Source of the DNA: an uncultured Bacteroidales bacterium
Lineage (GTDB): Bacteria > Bacteroidota > Bacteroidia > Bacteroidales > UBA932
DNA length: 22,130 nucleotides
Assembly (NCBI GenBank): GCA_934678915.1
Contig: CAKUSF010000022.1
Span: forward strand, 1 to 22,130
Direction: 5' to 3'
Within the stretch, counting starts at the first letter, position 1; each line of letters opens with the position of its first letter. The position numbers and the translations under genes were made by a program. The notes under the pieces are model-generated. The model saw nothing but the letters and a program-made list of their open reading frames with translations. It ran no database searches and was not told where the DNA came from. This document shows positions 7,399-15,787 of this stretch, one piece after another.

Positions 7399-7425
7399 TT
7401 AATCCCTAAAAAAACACTGAAACAC

Positions 7426-7505
7426 ATAAAGATTCCCCTCTGTCCGCCTTGTTGGAACCACCGTGTTCCGGAAGGCTCTCAGGGTGGGGAAAGGGGGATC
7501 TTTAT
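7426..7505 (+). terminator. Structured RNA element between the SIS gene and susC (attenuator or terminator-like)
   Basis: Bases 7426-7438 pair with 7493-7505 over 13 positions, with one U-G wobble. Inside, GCCTT (7446-7450) pairs with AAGGC (7472-7476), and GGAAC (7454-7458) pairs with GTTCC (7465-7469) around a six-base loop, with a bulged G7451. The right arm is followed by TTTATCTTTA, only moderately U-rich. It lies 35 bases before the susC start. It may attenuate transcription, be an RNA processing site, or act as a barrier that stabilises one part of the transcript. Confidence 0.6.
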
Positions 7506-7540
7506 CTTTACCAATTTAAATCAACCCAAAAACAGTTGTT

Positions 7541-10500
7541 ATGCAACACACAGAAAAACACTCTCTCATTCCTTGGACTCTCAAGGTCTGTGCTGCTGTG
7601 CTGTCGCTTTTCGGGATTGGTATAATCCCATTGAGCGCGCAGTCTGTTCTGAGCGGTACCGTGGTTTCTGCCTCGGACGGACAACCTCTTGTCGGAGCGT
7701 ATGTTCTTGTACATGGAACAAACGTAGGAACATCTACGGACGTTGACGGTACCTTTAGGATTGATGTCTCATCTGGAACCATTTTGGAGGTGTCTCAGAT
7801 GGGCTATGTCACACGTCAGGTAAAAGCTTCTGATGGAATCAAAATCGCTCTTGAAGAAGACCAGCTGTGGCTTGATGATGTCGTCGTTGTCGGCTATGGC
7901 GTTCAGAAAAAGAAACTTGTCACAGGTTCAACTGTACAGGTTAAGGGAGAAGACATCGCCAAACTCAACACTGTGGATGTGCTCGGAGCATTGCAGTCCC
8001 AGTCTCCTGGTGTCAACATCGTCCAGAATAATGGATTCCTTGGTTCAGGCTTCAAGGTCAACATTCGTGGACTGGGCACAATCGGTGATTCCGCTCCTCT
8101 GTACGTTGTGGATGGAGTGGCCAACGGAAGCATCTCCGCACTGAATCCATCCGACATTGAATCCATTGATGTGCTGAAAGACGCTGCTTCAGCTGCTATT
8201 TACGGAGCAAGAGCCGCTAATGGTGTTATCCTTATCACAACAAAGAAGGGAAAAGAGGGACAGGCTTCTGTCACTTATGATGGCTACTTCGGTCTTCAGA
8301 ACCTTTATAAGATTCCTACGCTTTTGTCCGCAAACGAGTACATGCAGATTCAGGATGAGTCCAGAATGATGGACGGTCTTGCTCCTTACAACTGGGAGAA
8401 CTACATCGGCTCACGTATCTATAAAGCAATAAAGGAAGAAGGTTGGACTGGTACCAACTGGCTCAAGGAAATCACTAATGAGGATGCTCCGGTTCAGAAC
8501 CATTCTGTGAATGTTACTGGCGGGTCGAAGACGGGAACATATTCAATAGGACTTGCCTACACTGGGCAGGATGCCACGATGGGAGTTCCTTCTGCCATAC
8601 CTCATCTTGACCGATATAACTTTAGGGTAAACTCTGAGAACACTGTCTTTAAGAAGGGTTCGTTGGACATCCTGAAAGTCGGACAGACCCTTAACTACCG
8701 CTATCAGAAGACCACAGGTGCTTTCGCTACTGAGGGTATCTATTGGAATGGAGTCCACAACATGCTTGTCATGAGTCCGCTCATGCCTGCCTATAATTCT
8801 GATGGAAGCTATTATGTCTATGAGGATAGGGTGGCAGACGGCTATAATTGGGACACTGCCAACGGAGCAGCGAAGAACCCGATCGCCTACATGGACTACG
8901 CTTCTAACCAGAATGTGTCGAAGAGCCATTATCTTCAGGCGAGTGTGTATGCCGTGCTTCAACCAATCGCCAACCTCAACATCAAGAGCCAGTTCGGCTA
9001 CATGATGAGCGCGTCAAGCTCTCGCTCCTACATGCCTGAATATGACCTTGATGCAACAGCTAAGAGAGAAATGGACCAGGTTTCGCAGAGCATGTCTTTG
9101 TCGAACCGTTGGTCATGGGAAAACACTGCGAGCTACTCCTTCAACATCGCTGAGCATCAGATTGACGCCCTTATCGGAAGTTCTCTGGAGAAATGGGGCT
9201 ATGGTGAGTCCCTCAGTGCAAGCAATGTTAATTCCAACTTTGGAGATCTTGAACATGCTTACCTTTCCAACGTGTCCACGACACCTTCTTCAATGTCAAG
9301 CATCAGTGGTTCTCCTTCCCAGAAGAACTCTATTGCATCCTTCTTCGCCCGTGCGAACTGGAACTGGAAAGAAAAGTACATGGCTTCTGCCACAATGCGT
9401 GCAGACGGTTCTTCTGTCTTTGCCAGAGGCTACCGTTGGGGCTATTTCCCTTCATTCTCTGCCGGTTGGGTCATCACCAACGAGGACTTCTTTAAAGGAC
9501 TTGGACTTGACGGAGTTCTTGATTTCTTCAAGCTCCGCGCATCTTGGGGACAGAACGGTAACTGCAATGTGACCGGCTTCCAATACCTTTCACTCGTGAC
9601 TTCTAACAATGGCTACGGTGGCTATGTTTTTGGAGACGTCATTGACAAACGTGACATCGGAACCTACGCCTACAAGCTCACCAACTCCGAATTGAAATGG
9701 GAAACTTCCGAGCAAACCAACATCGGCTTTGATGCACGGCTGTTTGGCAATCGCCTGGGTGTAGAGTTCGATTGGTACAACAAACTCACAAAAGACTGGC
9801 TCGTGGTGGCTCCTGTACTTTACTCCTATGGTGCCAATGCTCCTTATGTCAATGGCGGAAACGTCAAGAACCAAGGCTTGGAGTTCGGATTGCACTGGAA
9901 TGACAATCTTGGAGATGTGTTCTATGGTATTAACCTTACCGGAGCACACAACAAGAACAAAGTCACCAAGATCGCCAATGCCGATGGAATTATCCATGGA
10001 ACGGGCAGCATCCCTTGGGAGGGAGCAGAGGAACTCTACCGGGCTGAGGTAGGAATGCCGATCGGCTATTTCTACGGCTACAAGACTGCAGGTGTGTTCC
10101 AGAATCAAGCAGAGATTGATGCCTATGAAGGTGCTCTCTTGAATGGGGACAACACCAATCCGGGCGATGTCATCTATGTTGACACTAACAACGATGGAGT
10201 AATTGATGCAAAGGACCGTACTATGATTGGAGATCCTCATCCTGACTTCACGCTAGGATTATCCTTCAATGTTGAGTGGAAAGGAATAGATCTCTCAGTG
10301 TCTGGCTTCGGTGCGTTCGGACAGCAGATCTTCAAGTGCTATAGGGACTTCTCCTCTTCACCGCTGAACAACTACACCACTGACATCCTGAAAAGATGGA
10401 CAGGTGAAGGCTCTTCTAACAAGTACCCTCGTCTTGCCAGCTCTTCAAACAGCAACTGGAACAAAATCTCTTCTCTTTACATTGAGGATGGAGACTATTT

Positions 10501-10732
10501 CAAGGTGCAGAACATAACCCTTGGCTACGACATTGCCAAGGCGTTCAAGAAGTTCCCTCTCAAGACATGCCGTGTCTATGTGACTGGACAGAATCTCTTT
10601 ACATTCACTTCATATTCCGGAATGGATCCGGAGATCGGCTACGGAGGTGGCAGCGGCTGGGCTCAAGGCATTGACTTGGGCTACTACCCAAGCGCCCGCA
10701 CCATCCTTTTCGGAGTTAACCTCAAATTTTAG
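7541..10732 (+). CDS. susC: SusC-like TonB-dependent outer-membrane transporter
   Basis: This is a 1063-residue protein with a signal peptide (about 1-33, cleaved near SAQ). A carboxypeptidase-regulatory-like domain spans about 36-105. The TonB-box-like segment DDVVVVGYG (112-120) precedes the plug domain (about 120-236), which carries the SusC signature VDGVANG...NPSDIESIDVLKDAASAAIYG. A long beta-barrel rich in aromatic residues ends in LKF, the typical outer-membrane C-terminal phenylalanine. No STN domain precedes the regulatory-like domain, so anti-sigma signalling through it is unlikely. Paired with SusD it should import oligosaccharides, here probably chitooligosaccharides, into the periplasm. 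The gene name is used for the family, not for starch specificity. Confidence 0.95.
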   Translation: MQHTEKHSLIPWTLKVCAAVLSLFGIGIIPLSAQSVLSGTVVSASDGQPLVGAYVLVHGTNVGTSTDVDGTFRIDVSSGTILEVSQMGYVTRQVKASDGIKIALEEDQLWLDDVVVVGYGVQKKKLVTGSTVQVKGEDIAKLNTVDVLGALQSQSPGVNIVQNNGFLGSGFKVNIRGLGTIGDSAPLYVVDGVANGSISALNPSDIESIDVLKDAASAAIYGARAANGVILITTKKGKEGQASVTYDGYFGLQNLYKIPTLLSANEYMQIQDESRMMDGLAPYNWENYIGSRIYKAIKEEGWTGTNWLKEITNEDAPVQNHSVNVTGGSKTGTYSIGLAYTGQDATMGVPSAIPHLDRYNFRVNSENTVFKKGSLDILKVGQTLNYRYQKTTGAFATEGIYWNGVHNMLVMSPLMPAYNSDGSYYVYEDRVADGYNWDTANGAAKNPIAYMDYASNQNVSKSHYLQASVYAVLQPIANLNIKSQFGYMMSASSSRSYMPEYDLDATAKREMDQVSQSMSLSNRWSWENTASYSFNIAEHQIDALIGSSLEKWGYGESLSASNVNSNFGDLEHAYLSNVSTTPSSMSSISGSPSQKNSIASFFARANWNWKEKYMASATMRADGSSVFARGYRWGYFPSFSAGWVITNEDFFKGLGLDGVLDFFKLRASWGQNGNCNVTGFQYLSLVTSNNGYGGYVFGDVIDKRDIGTYAYKLTNSELKWETSEQTNIGFDARLFGNRLGVEFDWYNKLTKDWLVVAPVLYSYGANAPYVNGGNVKNQGLEFGLHWNDNLGDVFYGINLTGAHNKNKVTKIANADGIIHGTGSIPWEGAEELYRAEVGMPIGYFYGYKTAGVFQNQAEIDAYEGALLNGDNTNPGDVIYVDTNNDGVIDAKDRTMIGDPHPDFTLGLSFNVEWKGIDLSVSGFGAFGQQIFKCYRDFSSSPLNNYTTDILKRWTGEGSSNKYPRLASSSNSNWNKISSLYIEDGDYFKVQNITLGYDIAKAFKKFPLKTCRVYVTGQNLFTFTSYSGMDPEIGYGGGSGWAQGIDLGYYPSARTILFGVNLKF

Positions 10733-10740
10733 AAGGAGAA

Positions 10741-12558
10741 ATGAATATGAAAAAGATCATAATCAATCTAGCCCTTGCCGTGGCAACGGTGTTTGTAATG
10801 TCTGCGTGCGAGGACTTTCTCGACACCAAAAACCTTACTCAGAAGACAACCGAGAATTTCCCGGAGACAGAGAAAGACGCTCAGGAGATGGTAACAGCTA
10901 TCTATGCCCATCTGCTTTTCGAGAGTCCTGAAGCCTCTTCTCAGTTCTATATCGCTCAGCTTGCCGGAGATGATTGTCTTGGAGGCAACCTTTCTTACTC
11001 AGGAAACTGTGCAACTAACTTCCTCTTGTACAAGGACAATCTCAATGGATGGCTTTCATTGTGGGAACGCGACTACACACTCATCAACAGAGCCAATAGT
11101 GCCCTCGCATCATTCGGAAATGTGAAATCATGGTCCTCAGAAGAGGAGATGAATCGTCTTATTGGCGAGACATATTTCCTTCGCGCGTTTGCTTATAACG
11201 AGCTTGTTCAGGTTTTCGGTGGCGTTCCACTAAGGACCAACACTGAGACTGTCAATCTTCCAAGAGCTAGCGTTGATGAAGTTTACACTGTCATCGAAAG
11301 CGACCTCCTTCAGGCCATTAGCTTGATGCCGAAGAAAATCTACACTGCCGGCTCCCCAATGACCGGCCATGCAACCAAATATGCCGCTGAGGCAATGCTT
11401 GCCCGTGTGTTCCTCTTTTACACTGGACGTTACGGGAAAGAAACTCTTCCTGGCGGAACGACCAAGGCTGAGGTTATCGAACATCTTGAGGATTGCATCA
11501 ACAATTCCGGTCACGACCTTGTGAAGGATCAACGTGAGATCTGGGGCTACACCAACACCACGGTCAATAGCAACAATTCCGGCTACAGGTATCAGTACCC
11601 GATAGATCATGACCTGCACTGGGTTGGAAACAGCTGCGTGGAGACTGTTTTCGCAAATAAGCACAACCTCACGTCAAACTGGACCTACACTTGGTTCTCT
11701 AACACGTGGTCAATGTTCTGCTCTCCATCAAACGACAACAGAGACATCAAGCAAAGCTATCCTTTCAGCTTCGGTTGGGGTGCTGGACCTGTCTCTCCGA
11801 AAATGGTTGATGAGTGGAAAGATTGGGCTGCAAAACAGGCTTACACAGATGGTTACACAGAGGATCCGCGTCTCACTGGTTCTGTCTGGTCCTACACTGC
11901 GTACGATCCGAACAACAAGGGCAACGTCCTTCTTGACAGAAAACTCGACAAGGGTGAGCCAGATTACACCGTTTCCTATCGTTACTACGAGCAGACCGGT
12001 TACTTCCAGAAAAAGTACATCAATGTGGGCGCGTGGGATGACGAATCCAACTCTTTCAAGAACTCTTGGGCTCTTGTTGAGAATCCGGGTGTTACGGCTC
12101 AGACTTCCGCACAGCTTGTTCAGACTACCGACCTCATCCACATCCGTTTCGCTGATGTGTTGCTCATGCACTCTGAACTTACCGAGACCGCTGATGGCAT
12201 CAACAGAGTAAGAGAGAGAAGCCATCTGGCTCCGGTGTCTTACTCTCTGGAGAATCTCCAAAACGAGCGTCGTTGGGAGCTTGCGTTCGAGTCGATCCGT
12301 TGGTTTGACCTTCTCCGTTGGGCTGGTCCAAGCCTTGAGTCTGCGGGAAAGATTCTTAATGAGCAGACTGGTTTTGACCTGATTAATGAAGGAATAGTTA
12401 CCCCGATGGTAAAGTATGACTATGCAGCCCGTCTCAAACAGACTCAAGGCTATTGGCCTATTCCTCAGGATGAGATAGACATCGCTGGTGGAACGCTTGA
12501 GCAAAACCCAGGATGGGACGCTTCAGCCGCATTCGTGGATTGGAATAACTTCAAATAG
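10741..12558 (+). CDS. susD: SusD-like glycan-binding surface lipoprotein
   Basis: This is a 605-residue protein. The lipobox VMSAC places the acylated cysteine at C23, followed by EDFLDTKN as in many SusD proteins. The TPR-like core includes ETYFLRAFAYNELVQVFGGVPL. The C-terminal signature NERRWELAFESIRWFDLLRW and the ending PIPQDEID...LEQNPGW are diagnostic of the SusD/RagB family. The protein forms the lid over SusC and binds incoming glycan at the cell surface. The gene starts 8 bp after susC; AAGGAG (10733-10738) is an unusually good ribosome-binding site for this phylum and lies close to the ATG. Met3 (10747) is an alternative start. Confidence 0.95.
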   Translation: MNMKKIIINLALAVATVFVMSACEDFLDTKNLTQKTTENFPETEKDAQEMVTAIYAHLLFESPEASSQFYIAQLAGDDCLGGNLSYSGNCATNFLLYKDNLNGWLSLWERDYTLINRANSALASFGNVKSWSSEEEMNRLIGETYFLRAFAYNELVQVFGGVPLRTNTETVNLPRASVDEVYTVIESDLLQAISLMPKKIYTAGSPMTGHATKYAAEAMLARVFLFYTGRYGKETLPGGTTKAEVIEHLEDCINNSGHDLVKDQREIWGYTNTTVNSNNSGYRYQYPIDHDLHWVGNSCVETVFANKHNLTSNWTYTWFSNTWSMFCSPSNDNRDIKQSYPFSFGWGAGPVSPKMVDEWKDWAAKQAYTDGYTEDPRLTGSVWSYTAYDPNNKGNVLLDRKLDKGEPDYTVSYRYYEQTGYFQKKYINVGAWDDESNSFKNSWALVENPGVTAQTSAQLVQTTDLIHIRFADVLLMHSELTETADGINRVRERSHLAPVSYSLENLQNERRWELAFESIRWFDLLRWAGPSLESAGKILNEQTGFDLINEGIVTPMVKYDYAARLKQTQGYWPIPQDEIDIAGGTLEQNPGWDASAAFVDWNNFK

Positions 12559-12569
12559 CAGAAGAGATC

Positions 12570-13475
12570 ATGAAAAAGATTAGCATAATCACGACTATGG
12601 CGCTTATTGTGAGCGCAGTGGCATGTAGTCCGATAGAGGATAAGTCGTTACGTGACGACTACATCACCAATGCCGGAACTCCTGTTACATCGGAAGAACT
12701 TACATCCTACCTCCATGTTGATCAACCGTACCCTAACACGGACACAGCTGTGGAAGGGGATCAGATCATCACTCTCAAGAATGACCGTCCGGAAATCGGA
12801 GGTGTGTGGCATGTTGTCACTTCCATGGGTGAGACTATCCTCAAAAGTGACAGCTGCTCCTACACTTATGAGTCTAACGGAGAGTTCGAGGTGTACTATG
12901 TGGCCCTTTCCGCAGGGAAGATCGTTGAGTCAGCGCACTTCCCGATCACTGTCACCAATGTCTTTGATCCGTGGGCCGGCTATCTGACCGGAGCCAAGGA
13001 CAAAGCTGACAGAGACGCGAAGAAGACTTGGACTTGGAGAGAGGTCTCTTGGGGCTCTGTCTGCAACATGGGAGCACACGGTGGCTGGAAGTACGCTTCT
13101 GCCGGCTACACCCCGGAGTCTAACTTCTGCTGGTGGGGCAATGTCAAGATGAGCGATGTCTCTGCGGACGAAAAGATGGTGTTTGAATATGCAGGTAGCA
13201 AGATGACTACCTACAATGCTGACGGCTCCGTAAAGGCCACGGGAACATTCGGATTCAACAAAGATGTTCCGGAGGACGCTGTGCTTGGCAGTCTTGTGAC
13301 CACTGCTCCTACAATCGGAGCAAAGTACGATGAAGTCGGACAGGGACAGAACAACTCTTTCTACCTGCTCACTTTTGACAATGACTACATTACGATCTTC
13401 CATAAGACCCCTTCTTCCGCAATGGCGGACTGGAGTGACTATGGTTGGTACGCTTACTTCAAGGCTGTGAAATAA
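12570..13475 (+). CDS. Surface glycan-binding lipoprotein (SusE/SGBP-position)
   Basis: This is a 301-residue protein with a lipoprotein signal ending VSAVAC (C19). Residues about 38-128 look like a PKD- or Ig-like beta domain: a segment with 'ITLKNDRPEIGGVWHV' and strands up to ITVTNV. The C-terminal half is rich in Trp and Tyr (WTWREVSW, GGWKYAS, CWWGN, GWYAYFKA) and could form a carbohydrate-binding beta sandwich. Immediately after susCD, in the usual slot for SusE/SusF-type proteins, it is most likely a surface glycan-binding protein that holds the polymer. No catalytic motif is seen. It starts 11 bp after the susD stop. Confidence 0.75.
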   Translation: MKKISIITTMALIVSAVACSPIEDKSLRDDYITNAGTPVTSEELTSYLHVDQPYPNTDTAVEGDQIITLKNDRPEIGGVWHVVTSMGETILKSDSCSYTYESNGEFEVYYVALSAGKIVESAHFPITVTNVFDPWAGYLTGAKDKADRDAKKTWTWREVSWGSVCNMGAHGGWKYASAGYTPESNFCWWGNVKMSDVSADEKMVFEYAGSKMTTYNADGSVKATGTFGFNKDVPEDAVLGSLVTTAPTIGAKYDEVGQGQNNSFYLLTFDNDYITIFHKTPSSAMADWSDYGWYAYFKAVK

Positions 13476-13495
13476 CAACTGCCGTGCTTCAAAGG

Positions 13496-13534
13496 AAGGT
13501 GGGCCAACTGGGGAACCGTTGGCCCTCCAACCTT
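13496..13534 (+). terminator. GC-rich hairpin after the susCD-lipoprotein block
   Basis: GGGCCAAC (13501-13508) pairs perfectly with GTTGGCCC (13518-13525) around a nine-base loop. AAGGT (13496-13500) can pair with ACCTT (13530-13534), leaving a four-base bulge on the right. It is followed by TTAACTCTTG, not a clear U-tract, so it may be a weak terminator or a transcript-stabilising 3' stem that sets apart the highly expressed susCD mRNA from the genes downstream. Confidence 0.5.
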
Positions 13535-13566
13535 TAACTCTTGAATATTCATAATTTCATCTGCTG

Positions 13567-14115
13567 ATGACATCCACGCATATTCATTTACTCATGCTGG
13601 TTTTCGCTGTTGGACTTATCGTCAGTTGTTCGAGGAAAGCGACCATGACGATAGATGGCAGCATTGACAGTCGCTACGACGGCCAGACCATATTCCTTGT
13701 GCCTGTTCCTCATGCTACTGCGGAGACGGTCGATTCCGCCAAAGTGAAGAACGGCAGGTTCTGCTTCCGGGCGGATGCGTCCACCGTGAGGATGTGTGAT
13801 GTCACCATCTCAAACAAAGCTCGCGCTTCGTTTGTACAAAGGCTTCTTGTCGTGGTGGAACCAGGAACGCTTGAAGTTCGTTTGGACACCATAAGTTCGG
13901 CTTGTGGCACACCCCTGAACGAAGCACTCCAGTCTTGGAAAGAGAAACTTCAGCAAGGGGATGATGTGGAATCTGTGACGATGGACGTAATACGGAACAA
14001 TCCTAATCCGCTGGGAGGGTATTTGTATTACATTTATGAGCGGGTTATGACTGATTCACAAAAGAGAGAGTTGGACTCACTGGGAATTAACAATTACCGT
14101 CCGGATGTCAACTAA
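13567..14115 (+). CDS. DUF4369-type lipoprotein
   Basis: This is a 182-residue protein with a lipoprotein signal ending LIVSC (C21). The region after it (TIDGSIDSRYDGQTIFLVPV, then VDSAKVKNGRFCFRADAS) matches the DUF4369 beta-domain that often precedes a thioredoxin-like domain in Bacteroidetes. Here no thioredoxin domain or CxxC follows; the protein ends with a helical tail (ESVTMDVIRNNPNPLGGYLYYIYERVMTDSQKREL). It overlaps the next gene by 11 bp (14105-14115), so the two are translationally linked. The function is unknown. It is likely periplasmic or outer-membrane anchored and a partner of the following membrane protein. Confidence 0.7.
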   Translation: MTSTHIHLLMLVFAVGLIVSCSRKATMTIDGSIDSRYDGQTIFLVPVPHATAETVDSAKVKNGRFCFRADASTVRMCDVTISNKARASFVQRLLVVVEPGTLEVRLDTISSACGTPLNEALQSWKEKLQQGDDVESVTMDVIRNNPNPLGGYLYYIYERVMTDSQKRELDSLGINNYRPDVN

Positions 14116-15787
14116 GAAATCTACACAAAGACAATTGTTCCTCGCAGGCGTGGCTTTCTTAGGGCTTTGGACCCTGTTCCAGACCCTTTGCCCGTACCAT
14201 TTCGCCTTCAAGGAACAGGCGGATTATTTTCTGCTTGATCGCACGTTTGTCCTGTCGTTTCTAAAGAAACCGGCTTTTCTGAGCGAACTGGCAGGTGGTT
14301 GGCTGACACAGTTCTTCATGCTAATAGGGTTCGCTCCTGTGGCTCAGACTCTGCTTTGTGTTCTGATTTGGATCGGGATGGCTATCTTCCTAAAAAGAGA
14401 AGGGGCGTTTTCTCCATTTCTTATTGCGCTGATTCCCACTTTCTTGGAAGGCGCCCTTTCTTGTATTTCCGAATATCCAGTCAGTATGACCATCGGCTCG
14501 GTAGTGGCCGTTTGGATGGCCGTTGCTTGCCAAATGAGCCAAAGACGTTTACAAAAGCCAATTGAGATTCTAGCACTGCTGCTCGGCTATCCTCTGCTCG
14601 GAGCCAGAGTTTTTCTTCTTTTGGCCTTGCTCCTTTTCAGAAATAGGAAGGAACCGTGGTACGGATTGTTCCTTTTGGCTTTGGAGACAGCAGAGATTCT
14701 TCTGTTGAGAAATGCCTACATGCTTACCGCTACTCAGGCTTTTGTCTTTCCGATTGTCCCTGGCTACTATTTCGGACACATTGCTTTCATTTTTGCCGTT
14801 GAGGCCGGCACTTTGCTCGCTGCTACTTTAAGCGTCTCTTCTGACAGATGGCTGAGACGATTCTTGATGATTATTTGCGGCTGGATGGTCGTTTCATTGT
14901 TCTGCTTTACAGTAAAGCCTAAAGAGGAATGGGATATTAAAATCAGTTCTCTGGCGTATTACGGAAAATGGGATAAAGCCCATGAAATGGGCAAGGCCAA
15001 TCCGTACAAGAGTGTGACGGGAGCCTATTTCTACAACACTTCCTCAAGTCGAAACGGTAGGCTGCCAGAGGATATTCTTGAAGCCTATCAACCGTTATGG
15101 AAAGGTTTGTTCCTCAGTGTCAATGAGAATACTGGTTATAGGAGGGTCTTTGACAGCGTTGAGGCTCTGATGGCTTGTGGGGATTTCGCTCAGGCACAGC
15201 ATTCCGCTCTTCTTGGCATGACTTTCACTCCGAGGCAACGTTCCTCTAGGATGGTCCGGAGACTTTGTGAGATAGCGATGGCGAATGGTGACTTTGCTGC
15301 CGCGAAAAAGTACGCAGGCATGCTTGAAAGAACGTCACTTCATGCCACGTGGGCTTCATCTGTGCTTTCAATGCTGGAGTCAGGTGAGCGATTGCCGGTA
15401 AAAAATAGTGTCGAAGACGTCCTTTTCAGTGCAAATGATTGGTTCGCCTCTCTTCGTAATCTTGCAAGAGAAAACGATGCTGCGTTGGACCGTTTGCTTT
15501 GCCTTGATCTTATGATAAAGGACCTCGACTCTTTCAGAATAGACTATGACACCTACTACAAGCCAAAGCACTCTTCCGCTCCGGCATTGTACCAGCAGGC
15601 ACTGATGATGACCTTTGACGAGAATATCTCACCAACGGAGCAACTTTCTGAATATGCCATAGCCTCAGACGTGTACGAAATGTGTCTTGATTTCGTCTCA
15701 AGACGCGAGGATGGGGTTGCTATGACACCGGACTCGATTTTCGGGAAGACATATTGGTACTACTATTATTTCGCGCAACCAAAATGA
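14105..15787 (+). CDS. DUF6057-like integral membrane protein with soluble C-terminal domain
   Basis: This is a 560-residue protein. About eight membrane helices lie between residues 10 and 275 (for example LFLAGVAFLGLWTLFQTL, APVAQTLLCVLIWIGMAIFL and EILALLLGYPLLGARVFL). From about residue 280, after FCFTVKPKEEW, a soluble helical region follows with paired short repeats such as GDFAQAQHSALLGM and GDFAAAKKYAGMLE, which look like TPR units. I associate this layout with the DUF6057 family of Bacteroidetes; the role is not known. It overlaps the DUF4369 gene by 11 bp and the next lipoprotein gene by 4 bp (ATGA), so the three genes form a coupled unit. A scaffold or export role for the module is inference only. 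Confidence 0.65.
   Translation: MSTKKSTQRQLFLAGVAFLGLWTLFQTLCPYHFAFKEQADYFLLDRTFVLSFLKKPAFLSELAGGWLTQFFMLIGFAPVAQTLLCVLIWIGMAIFLKREGAFSPFLIALIPTFLEGALSCISEYPVSMTIGSVVAVWMAVACQMSQRRLQKPIEILALLLGYPLLGARVFLLLALLLFRNRKEPWYGLFLLALETAEILLLRNAYMLTATQAFVFPIVPGYYFGHIAFIFAVEAGTLLAATLSVSSDRWLRRFLMIICGWMVVSLFCFTVKPKEEWDIKISSLAYYGKWDKAHEMGKANPYKSVTGAYFYNTSSSRNGRLPEDILEAYQPLWKGLFLSVNENTGYRRVFDSVEALMACGDFAQAQHSALLGMTFTPRQRSSRMVRRLCEIAMANGDFAAAKKYAGMLERTSLHATWASSVLSMLESGERLPVKNSVEDVLFSANDWFASLRNLARENDAALDRLLCLDLMIKDLDSFRIDYDTYYKPKHSSAPALYQQALMMTFDENISPTEQLSEYAIASDVYEMCLDFVSRREDGVAMTPDSIFGKTYWYYYYFAQPK

Noticed and set aside
9590..10240. Minus-strand 216-codon reading frame inside susC
   Set aside because: It is a shadow of the strongly coding SusC frame and has no recognisable domain or promoter.
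11728..12504. Minus-strand 258-codon reading frame inside susD
   Set aside because: The opposite strand carries the unmistakable SusD C-terminal signature; this frame has low-complexity, non-protein-like composition.
13567..14115. Possible thioredoxin-like thiol-disulfide oxidoreductase
   Set aside because: DUF4369 often precedes such a domain, but no CxxC or thioredoxin fold follows here.
15754..15783. Upstream in-frame ATG giving a ten-residue longer CXXCH/PD40 protein
   Set aside because: It lies inside the previous gene. The ATG at 15784 forms an ATGA overlap and begins a standard lipoprotein signal peptide.
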